Below, piece after piece: positions 48,182 to 56,612 of a DNA stretch of 64,000 nt. A model generated the notes under the pieces. The model had not been told where the DNA came from. It did no database searches and saw nothing but the letters and a program-made list of their open reading frames with translations. Source of the DNA: Bacillus sp. J37. GTDB taxonomy: Bacteria > Bacillota > Bacilli > Bacillales > Bacillaceae. The translations under genes were made by a program, and so were the position numbers. The stretch spans positions 106-64,105 of the forward strand of contig NZ_JAEK01000011.1 of the NCBI RefSeq assembly GCF_000518865.1, written 5' to 3'. Position 1 is the first letter of the stretch; the number at the start of each line of letters is the position of its first letter.

Positions 48182-49054
48182 ATGCTGCAAGATCTTAGGA
48201 TAAAAAACATCGTATTTATTTTGATTGGTTCAGGTATTTTCGGTTTTGGTCTTGTTCATTTTAACATTCAGAACAACCTGGCAGAAGGCGGATTTACCGG
48301 TATAACACTTTTGCTTTATTTTCTTTTTCATATTGACCCATCCATATCTAACCTGATCTTAAACATCCCACTCTTCATAATCGGTTGGCGGGTACTTGGG
48401 AAGACTTCTTTTGTTTACACAATTATTGGAACAGTTAGTCTTTCTTTATATTTATGGATATTTCAGAGATACCAAATCCAAATGCCATTAAAAGATGACC
48501 TTACTTTGGCCGCACTATTTGCAGGTGTTTCAATCGGAATCGGCCTTGGAACAATTTTCCGGTACGGAGGAACAACTGGTGGTGTAGATATCATTGCAAG
48601 GTTGACTCATCGATATATTGGTTGGAGCATGGGAAAAACAATGTTTTTATTTGATTTATGCGTGATCACGATATCTTGGGTAGCATACCTTTCTTATAAA
48701 GAAGCTATGTATACACTTGTAGCTGTTTTTGTTGGAGCAAGAGTAATCGACTTTATGCAGGAGGGTGCTTATGCTGCAAAAGGTGCAACGATTATTTCAA
48801 ATCTTCCTGATGAAATATCTGCTAAAATAATGAAGGAAATGGATCGTGGAGTTACCATTTTAAAAGGGCAAGGGTCTTTTTCCAAACAAGATCGAAATGT
48901 CCTATACTGTGTTGTTGGAAAAAATGAAATAGTTCGTTTAAAAAATGTGATTACTTCTGTAGATCCTCATGCATTTGTTGCGGTGAGTGATGTTCATGAT
49001 GTGTTAGGTGAAGGTTTTACTTTAGACGAAAATAAAAAACCCTTATCAAGGTAA
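48182..49054 (+). CDS. ypjC: YitT family membrane protein YpjC
   Basis: A 290-residue protein with five to six hydrophobic segments (about residues 8-200), with the YitT-family 'GGFTGITLLLYFLF' and 'RYGGTTGGVDIIARLTHRYI' motifs. A C-terminal DUF2179 domain follows (about residues 205-285), ending 'DPHAFVAVSDVHDVLGEGF'. Function unknown; family proteins may bind small ligands. It has its own promoter and is divergent from ypjD and convergent with ypjB. The position fits ypjC. Confidence 0.93.
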   Translation: MLQDLRIKNIVFILIGSGIFGFGLVHFNIQNNLAEGGFTGITLLLYFLFHIDPSISNLILNIPLFIIGWRVLGKTSFVYTIIGTVSLSLYLWIFQRYQIQMPLKDDLTLAALFAGVSIGIGLGTIFRYGGTTGGVDIIARLTHRYIGWSMGKTMFLFDLCVITISWVAYLSYKEAMYTLVAVFVGARVIDFMQEGAYAAKGATIISNLPDEISAKIMKEMDRGVTILKGQGSFSKQDRNVLYCVVGKNEIVRLKNVITSVDPHAFVAVSDVHDVLGEGFTLDENKKPLSR

Positions 49055-49060
49055 CATGCT

Positions 49061-49094
49061 AAAAGAGAGTGATAAAAAAGTCACTCTCTTTTTG
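49061..49094. terminator. ypjC/ypjB convergent terminator
   Basis: AAAAGAGAGTGA and TCACTCTCTTTTT form an 11- to 12-bp stem. A- and T-rich arms let it work in both directions. Confidence 0.88.
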
Positions 49095-49102
49095 GTAATA
49101 CT

Positions 49103-49900
49103 TTATTCTTTACTATTGTCTTTTTCACGTTTTACAAGCTTTTCTTTTTCTCCTCGATACTTTCTAAAACCAGAGTAAGATAATGCTAATAAGATAATAC
49201 TTCCTGTTGAGATCATAACCCATAATAATGATGGATCTGCTTCATCCTCCTTGACTCTTTCAAAAATTGCTTTTAATTCTTCTTCCATCACAGCTAATTG
49301 TTTTGATTGACTCGTCTCCGGTATTTCTTGAAAAAGTTGATTTTCCACAACAGAAATATGTTCATCCATACGTTTTATGCGTTGTATATCCAGATCCACT
49401 TGAATACTGGGATATATGACTTCATAAAGTGCAAGAAACTCATTAAAATCATGTTGAAAGGATTGATTATCTCCTTCTTGTACATCACTTTTCATTTGAG
49501 AGAAAGTCTCCATTATGGATGTTTCCATTGAGCTCCATAATGGTTGATGCTCAGATACCATTGCATCTACCACTAAACGAAATTTTGTTAAAGATCTTAC
49601 CTTTTCGGTTGTACTTACTTTATCGTCTAATAAAAGCTCGTGTGCATTTTGATGGGTATTGGAAAGAGTCCGGTAATGATCTAGTGATAGTACTTGTCTG
49701 TCAATTGGTATTTCCTCAAATTTGACAGCAAAGTACTCTAGTAGTTGGACAGATTCGTTAAACCGTTCCTGCTTTGCTAGTTGCAGGGCCGTATCAGCTA
49801 TCTCATTAAGTGATTTCCAGTCGTACGATTCATCTGCAAATGCTGGTTTTATATGTAGAAGCAACATACTAAAAATAATGACGACTAATAATTTCTTCAT
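49103..49900 (-). CDS. ypjB: Sporulation protein YpjB
   Basis: A 265-residue membrane protein. The N-terminus is a signal-type segment (residues 3-22, LLVVIIFSMLLLHIKPAFA), a helical extracytoplasmic domain follows, and there is one membrane span near the C-terminus (about 225-245) with a charged tail ending EKLVKREKDNSKE. In B. subtilis ypjB is a sporulation gene of unknown mechanism. The start ATG follows GGGGGGACAAGG. It lies between ypjC and ypjA, as expected. Confidence 0.9.
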   Translation of the reverse strand: MKKLLVVIIFSMLLLHIKPAFADESYDWKSLNEIADTALQLAKQERFNESVQLLEYFAVKFEEIPIDRQVLSLDHYRTLSNTHQNAHELLLDDKVSTTEKVRSLTKFRLVVDAMVSEHQPLWSSMETSIMETFSQMKSDVQEGDNQSFQHDFNEFLALYEVIYPSIQVDLDIQRIKRMDEHISVVENQLFQEIPETSQSKQLAVMEEELKAIFERVKEDEADPSLLWVMISTGSIILLALSYSGFRKYRGEKEKLVKREKDNSKE

Positions 49901-50014
49901 CCTTGTCCCCCCTAGAACATCTATTAAAAAGTATGTTCATTGGGACAAGGTTAGACCAACAATTTACCTTGGATGTCTGTAATTTTTGTTATTTATCCTG
50001 TAGACTAATTAAAG

Positions 50015-50040
50015 AAACCTAGCAGTAAAAGTGCTAGGTT
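50015..50040 (-). terminator. ypjA terminator
   Basis: On the minus strand AACCTAGCAC-TTTTA-CTGCTAGGTTTC is a 9-bp stem followed by TTTAATT. It overlaps the last codons of ypjA. Confidence 0.75.
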
Positions 50041-50636
50041 ATTTCGAGATGCTTTAGTTGATTTTTTATCACTAAATAGTAAGCTATTCCTATAGATAGT
50101 AAACTTAACCAGAATGTCATATAGCCGATTTCATTTAGGTAATCCATTAAAACACTATAGCGGGGCATCATTTCAAAGACATAGTCTATGACATCATTAT
50201 GTAAAGTCCAAATTGCAGCGACAATCAAATGCCATGCTTTAAACCGGTAATATGAGGCATACAATAACCCCTGAACAGCCATGCCAAAATGAGAAGCAAT
50301 AAGCATATACCCTTCCCAAGGCAAAGTACCATTAACCGCTAATACAAGCAGATTCATAATAACAGCCCAAATACCGTATTTAAATAACGTAACAATTGCT
50401 AAAGCTTCAATAATTGGTAAATTTCGCTTAAATAAGAAAGCAAATAATACAATCGTAAAAAAAAGACTTGCTGTTGGACTATCAGGAACAAATATATAAA
50501 AATGAGCAGGTGTTTCTGCCAATTGATATCTGTACCAATAATATCCGTAAATCGTACCAAACAAATTAATGATGAACATAACAAATATGATTGGCCTCTG
50601 TCCTAATAGATATTGGAATACTCTCATTAATTCCAC
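50034..50636 (-). CDS. ypjA: DUF1405 membrane protein YpjA
   Basis: A 200-residue integral membrane protein, DUF1405, with six or so hydrophobic segments, beginning 'FQYLLGQRPIIFVMFIINLF' and with 'NLPIIEALAIVTLFKYGIWA' in the middle. Function unknown, but the gene is consistently next to the qcr operon in bacilli. It begins about 90 bp after the qcrC terminator, so it may be an independent unit. The start ATG has no strong ribosome binding site nearby (TGTGTGGAATTA only), which is slightly unusual. Confidence 0.88.
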   Translation of the reverse strand: MELMRVFQYLLGQRPIIFVMFIINLFGTIYGYYWYRYQLAETPAHFYIFVPDSPTASLFFTIVLFAFLFKRNLPIIEALAIVTLFKYGIWAVIMNLLVLAVNGTLPWEGYMLIASHFGMAVQGLLYASYYRFKAWHLIVAAIWTLHNDVIDYVFEMMPRYSVLMDYLNEIGYMTFWLSLLSIGIAYYLVIKNQLKHLEIT

Positions 50637-50705
50637 ACACCAACCTTAGTATTTTTTTGATCCTCGCTAATTTCCTACACCATATTATATTATTTTTATC
50701 AAAAA

Positions 50706-50732
50706 AAAGCTGACAAATGTCAGCTTTTATTT
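50706..50732 (-). terminator. qcrABC terminator
   Basis: On the minus strand AAAGCTGAC-ATTT-GTCAGCTTT is followed by eight T, overlapping the last codons of qcrC. Confidence 0.85.
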
Positions 50733-51494
50733 TGAAGTTACACCAGAGATAAACTCTGAAAGTACTTTTAATTCCTCGTCAGTACCTTTAAATACTCCAG
50801 CAGGCATACTACCTTGACCATTCTTAGCAATATCTGCAATAGCATCAGGCTCTAAGCCATTGTCTACAAGAGCTTTACCGGCCGCTCCTCCTTCAAGGTT
50901 ATCACCATGACATGAAATACAGCCTTGCTCCTGGTAGATAGCATATCCTTCAGATTCTTTATCAATATCCGCTTCCGCTTTTATTTTCCCCTGTTCAGCT
51001 GCTGCTTCCCAGTCGTGTGTTGCAACAGATTCCCAAGTTAAGAAGAATGTTGCCGCAACTCCAAGAATCATCATACCCACTGCAACAGGTCGCTTAGCAG
51101 GGCGACGTTCAGGCCCTCTATCCAAGAATGGTGCTAACATTAATGCGCCAAATGCAAGACCCGGAATAACGATGGCTCCGATTACTGTATATGGACCAGA
51201 TGCAAACGAATATTTTAACAATTGGTATAAGAATAAGAAGTACCAGTCTGGTAATGGAATATAGCCAGCATCCGTTGGATCTGCTACACGCTCAAGTGGT
51301 GATGGATGCGCTATGGTTAAACATAAAAATCCGATTAAGAAAACAGCACCAACTAACCACTCCTTGAGGAGGAAGTTCGGCCAGAATGCTTCTGTTTTCC
51401 CAGGGTATTCCGAATAATCCTTCGGAATGTTAGGTTTTCTCTCAGCTGAAATACGAGAGTCACCGACAAATTTCATACCTTTTCCGCGATGCAT
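50727..51494 (-). CDS. qcrC: Menaquinol:cytochrome c reductase, cytochrome b/c subunit
   Basis: A 255-residue fusion of the C-terminal part of cytochrome b with a cytochrome c domain, the arrangement of the Bacillus bc complex. There are three membrane spans (about 44-62, 101-124 and 137-154) with the PDWYF quinone-site region. The heme c motif is C192-x-x-C195-H196, and the sixth ligand is probably Met in 'GQGSMPAGVF'. AGGAGGGG lies before the ATG. It is the last gene of qcrA-qcrB-qcrC. Confidence 0.96.
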   Translation of the reverse strand: MHRGKGMKFVGDSRISAERKPNIPKDYSEYPGKTEAFWPNFLLKEWLVGAVFLIGFLCLTIAHPSPLERVADPTDAGYIPLPDWYFLFLYQLLKYSFASGPYTVIGAIVIPGLAFGALMLAPFLDRGPERRPAKRPVAVGMMILGVAATFFLTWESVATHDWEAAAEQGKIKAEADIDKESEGYAIYQEQGCISCHGDNLEGGAAGKALVDNGLEPDAIADIAKNGQGSMPAGVFKGTDEELKVLSEFISGVTSK

Positions 51495-51563
51495 GATTTC
51501 CCCTCCTTACTAAGGTGGTTTCCAATAAAAATAAAAAATTACACTGATTCATCATATTTCTTC

Positions 51564-52238
51564 TTATAGTGGACCAGAAATACCTTGCTTACGTATCATA
51601 ATAAAGTGAGCTGCCATTAGACCGAATAATGCAGCCGGTAAGAAAAAGACATGGATAGCAAAGAAACGGGTAAGTGTTTGAGCACCTACAATATCCGGGT
51701 GTCCTGATAACAATGTCTTAACTGTAGGTCCAATTAATGGAACAGATTCTGCAATTTGCAGAGTAACTTTTGTAGCAAATAATGCTTTCATATCCCATGG
51801 TAATAAATAACCTGTTAAACCGAGTCCAAGCATAACAAAGAAAATAAGTACACCAACTACCCAGTTTAATTCACGAGGTTTTTTATATGCCCCTTGGAAA
51901 AAGACACGAAGTGTATGTAGGAACATCATTACAATAACCAGACTGGCTCCCCAGTGGTGCATACCACGAACAATTTGTCCGAAAGCTACTTCATTTTGAA
52001 GATAAAAAACTGATTCCCAAGCATTTTTGATGTCCGGTACATAGTACATCGTTAAAAACATACCCGAAAGAACTTGGATAACAGTTACAAAGAATGTTAA
52101 TCCGCCAAAGCAGTATACAAAGGCAGAAAAATGATGTGCAGGGTTTACGTGCTCTGGAACTTCATGGTCAGCAATATCGCGCCACATAGGCGTAATATCT
52201 AACCGTTCGTCAACCCAATCATAAATTTTGTTAAGCAA
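51564..52238 (-). CDS. qcrB: Menaquinol:cytochrome c reductase, cytochrome b6 subunit
   Basis: A 224-residue b6-type cytochrome with four membrane spans carrying two b hemes. Ligands are expected in the histidines of 'GMHHWGASLVIVMMFLHTLR' and 'ALFGLMAAHFIMIRKQG' regions. A Cys near the N-terminus (VYCFGGLTF) is where b6-type subunits carry a covalent heme. The start is TTG with GGGGAGG 10 nt upstream. It lies 5 bp after qcrA, in operon. Confidence 0.96.
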   Translation of the reverse strand: MLNKIYDWVDERLDITPMWRDIADHEVPEHVNPAHHFSAFVYCFGGLTFFVTVIQVLSGMFLTMYYVPDIKNAWESVFYLQNEVAFGQIVRGMHHWGASLVIVMMFLHTLRVFFQGAYKKPRELNWVVGVLIFFVMLGLGLTGYLLPWDMKALFATKVTLQIAESVPLIGPTVKTLLSGHPDIVGAQTLTRFFAIHVFFLPAALFGLMAAHFIMIRKQGISGPL

Positions 52239-52243
52239 TTTGA

Positions 52244-52753
52244 TTACGCCTCCCCTCGTGGTTTCGCTTTACCTAAGAATAAATAGCCATCTTTCACTTC
52301 ATGTACATAAACATCAAGTGGTGCAAGAGGCGGTGTACCAGGAACATTTTTACCATCTTTTTCATATAATCCATAATGACATGGACAGAAAAATTTGTTC
52401 GGATTTCCTGGATCATTATTCCATCCTACTGTACATCCAAGATGCTTACAGATTGGTGAAAGGGCTGTAATTTTATCGCCTTCCTTAAAAACCCAAGCTG
52501 ATTTTGTTTCTTCTGATTCATACCAAGCATCTTTTTGTTTGATTTTAAAGTCAAAGCGTTGAGGTTCTTCAGTGATTTCGTCAACCTTTACTACTTGAAC
52601 TAAATCGGTTTCCTCTGCTGGTCGGAGCACAGGGTCAAGTGCAAAGCGAACCATTGGCATTAGCATACCTGCAGCCATGAAACCGCCTACACCGGTAAGC
52701 GTATAGTTCAAGAATTGACGTCTAGAAACTCGATGTTTTTTCTCGCTCATCAT
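52244..52753 (-). CDS. qcrA: Menaquinol:cytochrome c reductase, Rieske iron-sulfur subunit
   Basis: A 169-residue Rieske protein. Cluster ligands are C102-K-H104 and C123-x-x-H126, with C107 and C125 for the disulfide. The N-terminus has a twin-arginine-like SRRQFL motif and one membrane anchor (about 20-38), which suggests export by the Tat route with the anchor retained. It is the first gene of the qcr operon; a good sigma-A promoter lies 72 bp upstream. Confidence 0.97.
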   Translation of the reverse strand: MMSEKKHRVSRRQFLNYTLTGVGGFMAAGMLMPMVRFALDPVLRPAEETDLVQVVKVDEITEEPQRFDFKIKQKDAWYESEETKSAWVFKEGDKITALSPICKHLGCTVGWNNDPGNPNKFFCPCHYGLYEKDGKNVPGTPPLAPLDVYVHEVKDGYLFLGKAKPRGEA

Positions 52754-52824
52754 TTTCCCCCCTCTATCTTAAGCTCTGTCCGTTACGGACATACGGAAAT
52801 GATATATAAAACTAGGACATACTC

Positions 52825-52853
52825 ATGATATATCAATCTTTCCATGAGGTCAA
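52825..52853 (-). promoter_or_regulatory. Sigma-A promoter of qcrABC
   Basis: On the minus strand, TTGACC, 17 bp, TATCAT. It ends 71 bp before the qcrA start. Confidence 0.68.
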
Positions 52854-52891
52854 TAAAATCCTGTTTTCTAATCCTGGAAATGAAAAGGTTT

Positions 52892-53347
52892 TTATGATTT
52901 GTTCCAAGATTGTAATAAAATGTTCAAAATTTGTTCGACTTGATCTTGTAACAGCTTTCTTTTTAGGTTTTCATCCATATTCTCAAGAGGTATTGTTGGA
53001 AGCCAAATTAGTTTTCCCTCCAATTGTTTATTCTTTTCTTCCTTTAATTCCGTATCACTTGTTAAGAAGACTACATGTTTAAATTCTTTTTGTAATTCAG
53101 TTTTCCACTCTATTAAATTTTCAATCACATTTTCTGATTTTTTTAAGTAAGAATACGTTGGAAAAAGAAAAACTCTCCCCTTCAACTGTCTTTCAAGGTC
53201 CATACTAACCAAATTGATAAATTCTCCTTTTGACACAGTGTTCTTAAAATCTGAATCGACTGAAATAGCCGTCAGCGGTACAACCGCCGTATCAATATAT
53301 TCCTTCGTTTGATTATATAAGTCTACATCATTTGAAACCCACTTCAT
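52892..53347 (-). CDS. ypiF: DUF2487 protein YpiF
   Basis: A protein of about 151 residues, DUF2487/YpiF, placed upstream of qcrA as in B. subtilis. Soluble alpha/beta composition, starting MKWVSNDVDLYNQTKEYIDT; 'LLQDQVEQILNILLQSW' near the end. The ATG at 53347 has GGGAG 9 nt upstream, whereas the longer frame would begin inside it. No function assigned. It lies between ypiB and the qcr operon. Confidence 0.86.
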   Translation of the reverse strand: MKWVSNDVDLYNQTKEYIDTAVVPLTAISVDSDFKNTVSKGEFINLVSMDLERQLKGRVFLFPTYSYLKKSENVIENLIEWKTELQKEFKHVVFLTSDTELKEEKNKQLEGKLIWLPTIPLENMDENLKRKLLQDQVEQILNILLQSWNKS

Positions 53348-53457
53348 TATCCACAACTCCCTATTGGCTTTTTTTATATTGTTATTATAAAGCTTGTACG
53401 AAATATTGTTAAATGATTAGTAAAGTATGTCGCTTTAAACATGGTTTAAAAATAAAA

Positions 53458-53536
53458 AGGGTAACTCACTTTAAGTCAATCACACACTGGACATCAACAT
53501 TCTTTGTCCAGGCGATTACTCTAAATGAGTTACCAA
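53458..53536 (-). terminator. Large multi-stem terminator after ypiB
   Basis: GGTAACTCA and TGAGTTACC (53460-53468/53526-53534) close a structure with an inner AATC/GATT pair and a CTGGACA/TGTCCAG hairpin. On the minus strand it is followed by CTTTTTATTTTT. It is 6 bp after the ypiB stop. It is long for a plain terminator. Confidence 0.6.
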
Positions 53537-53542
53537 TATGGA

Positions 53543-54088
53543 TTATTTTTCTTTTAATTGCTTTAATTGATGTGTTAACCTTTGAAACATTTCTTTATCT
53601 TGTTGGTCAAGTGCTTGATCAATTAAATATAGTAGCTTTTCTTTTTGAAAACGCTGGATAGAGTATTCAAGAATTTGTTCTGCTATCTCTTTATCTTTTT
53701 CATTTTCATTCAAATGTTCCGGCATGAAAGGATTTGATTCGAGAACTGCAGCATATTGTGGTGACTGATAAGCTGACCTGAAATTAAGCTGAATAAAAAG
53801 CTCTTCGTCTTTATTTAGTCTTATATCGTGAAAAGATTTCTCAGCATCTGTCGTCATCACATTTTCTTTATAAAAGCGGAATGGAACTTCTTCTACACAA
53901 TGCGTGGACATAATAATTCCTCTTGGGCAATATTGAGCCTGCTCGACAAAATGTACCTTTTCCATTAGAGTGTCATGACTCATTAAATAGTTTAATATCC
54001 ATACGCATTCTCTTCTTTTTAATTGATAATGGTTTAGAAACCACCTGATGAAGTCTTTCTTTTCATGGACAGATACAGGGGCCACCAT
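53543..54088 (-). CDS. ypiB: UPF0302 protein YpiB
   Basis: A 181-residue UPF0302/YpiB family protein. It begins [20 protein letters not shown] and contains '[20 protein letters not shown]', both features I associate with this family. The C-terminal helix ([14 protein letters not shown]) resembles an IDEAL-type tail. Unknown function; possibly related to the ypiA product with which it is linked in bacilli. GGAGGG lies 7 nt before the ATG. Confidence 0.9.
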   Translation of the reverse strand: MVAPVSVHEKKDFIRWFLNHYQLKRRECVWILNYLMSHDTLMEKVHFVEQAQYCPRGIIMSTHCVEEVPFRFYKENVMTTDAEKSFHDIRLNKDEELFIQLNFRSAYQSPQYAAVLESNPFMPEHLNENEKDKEIAEQILEYSIQRFQKEKLLYLIDQALDQQDKEMFQRLTHQLKQLKEK

Positions 54089-54169
54089 ACTATTCCCTCC
54101 TCTGCAATATCGAGTATATTCTTACTTTGATAATTCCACAAAATCAAAATAAAATCCTTCTCTTTTCCA

Positions 54170-55438
54170 TTAAAATTCATCTTCTAATTGTAGCAAAATC
54201 TCATCGATTTCGACATTTGATGGGTCTTGTTTAAGGATTTCCTGAAAAACTTCCTTCGCCTGCTGTCTTCTTCCTTCTTCTAACAAGAAATAACCGTATT
54301 CATGTAAGAAATCTCGTTGATCCTTGAAAAAAGTATATGCAAGGTCATAATGTTTTAATGCCTGTGTATATTCTTCTTTTTGATGATAAGCTCTGGCTAA
54401 ATTCCACTCAAATTGCGGATCATCTTCACCATATCTTTTAATTTCAGTAATAAGATCAACTACATCATCATATCGTTCATCCTGGAGGAAAACATGGGAT
54501 AAGGTTATCGCAGCTTCAATATGACCAGGATCTATTGCAAGGGACTCACGTAATAAATTTTCTGCAGTTGGAATTTGCCCAACTTTTATCGCTATCTTTC
54601 CACCAAATAAGTATAAGTCCTTATTGTATTCATCTACCTTTATTCCTTCTTGAACCGTCTCAAGACTTTCTTCTAAAAGACCTTCTTGTTCAAATGCCTT
54701 TGCTAAATATAGATAAAGGGAAGTATAGTACGGATCCGCTTCTTTTAAGGTTAGGAATTGTTGTATCGCTGTTTTGTAGAATCCCCCTTGGTAGGCGGTA
54801 AATCCATAACCAAACAGTGTATCAGCATCTTCTTGAGACTCAATTGTTTGCTTATAATGATCAAGTGCTTCTTCAAACTGTCCATTTGCACTTAAGCATT
54901 CTGCCAATCTTTGATGCAAATTAACGCCGGAAATCAGGTCATGTTCTTCTAACAGGGCTCGGTAATATGATATAGCATGATTATACTGTCCTTGATGAAA
55001 ATAGAGCTCCCCTAATGCAAAGTCAAGTACCGGTTCCTGGGGTAATATTTCTTTAGCCTCTTTTAATTTTTGCTCACTCACCTCTGGCAAACCCTGCATT
55101 TGATATAAGTCTGCTAATAAGAGTAAAGCGTGTGGATATGATTCATGTTCTTTAGAAACCATGTTTAAAAGTTCTATCGCTTCTTCTTCATTTTCCAAAT
55201 CAATCTTAAGCTCTGCTAAAAATAAAGTGATTTGAATCTCATCAGGGTATAGGAAATGAAGTTCTTCAATTATTTCATGTGCTTTATCAATTATCCCCCA
55301 CTGATAATACTGATCTGCTAATTGAAGCTTTTCTTCATCATGTAATGTAGGTGTTATGTTTTCTAAAAGAGTCAGTCCTTCTTCTGTTTCTCCTTTATTT
55401 ACGAGGTTTATTGCTTCATTTAAGACTTGATTAAACAT
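54170..55438 (-). CDS. ypiA: TPR protein YpiA
   Basis: A 422-residue protein made almost entirely of tetratricopeptide repeats, with about ten 34-residue units such as 'ALLLLADLYQMQGLPEVSEQ' and 'LALGELYFHQGQYNHAISYY'-type helices. TPR arrays usually scaffold protein complexes. The gene lies between ypiB and the aromatic pathway, as in B. subtilis. Strongly acidic. No partner is known. Confidence 0.92.
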   Translation of the reverse strand: MFNQVLNEAINLVNKGETEEGLTLLENITPTLHDEEKLQLADQYYQWGIIDKAHEIIEELHFLYPDEIQITLFLAELKIDLENEEEAIELLNMVSKEHESYPHALLLLADLYQMQGLPEVSEQKLKEAKEILPQEPVLDFALGELYFHQGQYNHAISYYRALLEEHDLISGVNLHQRLAECLSANGQFEEALDHYKQTIESQEDADTLFGYGFTAYQGGFYKTAIQQFLTLKEADPYYTSLYLYLAKAFEQEGLLEESLETVQEGIKVDEYNKDLYLFGGKIAIKVGQIPTAENLLRESLAIDPGHIEAAITLSHVFLQDERYDDVVDLITEIKRYGEDDPQFEWNLARAYHQKEEYTQALKHYDLAYTFFKDQRDFLHEYGYFLLEEGRRQQAKEVFQEILKQDPSNVEIDEILLQLEDEF

Positions 55439-55509
55439 AAACGATCCTTTCCTTAACCATCACTGGTTTTATGTTCTCTAGCTATATTATATTCTGTCTA
55501 TATCATACA

Positions 55510-56424
55510 TCAAAATGAAGCTGATAGTGGTATAAAACGACCTGAAATGGAAATAAAACATTCCTCTCCTTTTCCAGGGAGAAATAAAATATCACCATTA
55601 CTATTTATAAGCTCACCATTATGGGAAGTAAAGGTAGGTGAGATTTCATTATGTTGTATTATTGGTTTCCCATCTATATGGTATTTAAGTTCCTCTAGTT
55701 TGTACAAGTTATAATTTAATTTACTACCTACTCGGATATCTCCTTTAACAGGATAAATGCCTAATTTCATAAGTATTTCTTTTGAAAGAGGTGTTCCTTC
55801 TTCTAGAAATTCATACACTGAGGAAATTCGATGCTCTCTAACGATCCGGTTCCATTCCTGTAAGAGCCTATTTTTTTTAAATGGAGACGACTCACCACTC
55901 GTGAACGGAATAAGAGTTATCGGATTTGAAAACATTGCATCTCTTATCCACCCCCATGAAGTTAAATCCAGTCTATCATCCTTGTTTATTTCAACAAAAA
56001 CAATTGAAACTTGTTGTTGCTTGCATTTTCTCAGTATTGATTGATTTAAACTTTTTAACGATAGTTTAATTGCCATATAATAATCAATCGGAGAATTAAT
56101 CATTAAATGCCTTCTTTTTTTCAAATTTGATTCTAACTCTTTTTCATACTTAATGTCGACAACAGTTAAAAGAGAAGTACAGCCTTTTTTTATATACCGT
56201 ATGATTTGTTGTTTAAAGTCTTGAAAAGGAAGTAATGAATGAAGAGAAAAATCGAGCATAACATAGCCAGGGGTAATTAGATACGAACTTAAATCCATCC
56301 TCATAAACTTGATTTTATCCATCGACTGCCGCATAAATTCAATCTTATTTTGGTTTACTAGCAGTGAGGTCTGGTCAATACGATCACTCTTCAGTATACC
56401 GACTTTGTCCATAATATAACACAT
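55510..56424 (-). CDS. Unrecognised 304-aa protein, possibly a degenerate amidohydrolase
   Basis: Not recognised. The protein has an alternating alpha/beta pattern. The stretch 'SSYLITPGYVMLDFSLHSLL' resembles the start of an amidohydrolase barrel, where a functional enzyme would read G-x-x-D-x-H-x-H, but the H-x-H is absent. Later segments include 'IKKGCTSLLTVVDI', 'ISSVYEFLEEGTPLSKEILM' and a late 'GELINSNGDILFLPGKGEE', similar to the C-terminal strands of such enzymes. AGGAGGGGA lies 8 nt before the ATG. B. subtilis has no gene here as far as I recall. It could be a non-catalytic relative of an NagA- or dihydroorotase-like protein. Confidence 0.75.
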   Translation of the reverse strand: MCYIMDKVGILKSDRIDQTSLLVNQNKIEFMRQSMDKIKFMRMDLSSYLITPGYVMLDFSLHSLLPFQDFKQQIIRYIKKGCTSLLTVVDIKYEKELESNLKKRRHLMINSPIDYYMAIKLSLKSLNQSILRKCKQQQVSIVFVEINKDDRLDLTSWGWIRDAMFSNPITLIPFTSGESSPFKKNRLLQEWNRIVREHRISSVYEFLEEGTPLSKEILMKLGIYPVKGDIRVGSKLNYNLYKLEELKYHIDGKPIIQHNEISPTFTSHNGELINSNGDILFLPGKGEECFISISGRFIPLSASF

Positions 56425-56574
56425 ATCTTAAGTCCCCTCCTTTTAACCTCTTAAGACAAGCTATGATGAAAGACAATTATTTATGTATGGGTTTGCAAAT
56501 GGGGATAACTGGATAAAGGCAAATACATGGATCGATGAAAGCTTATGGGTTATTTAGCATAGTAATTTATGTTC

Positions 56575-56612
56575 AAACAGGCCTTTCACTTAAAATGTGA
56601 AAGGCCTGTTTA
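56575..56612 (-). terminator. aroA (supraoperon) terminator
   Basis: On the minus strand AAACAGGCCTTTCACATTTT and its complement form a stem of about 14 bp, just after the aroA stop. TTTGAAC follows, so the T run is short. Confidence 0.75.
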
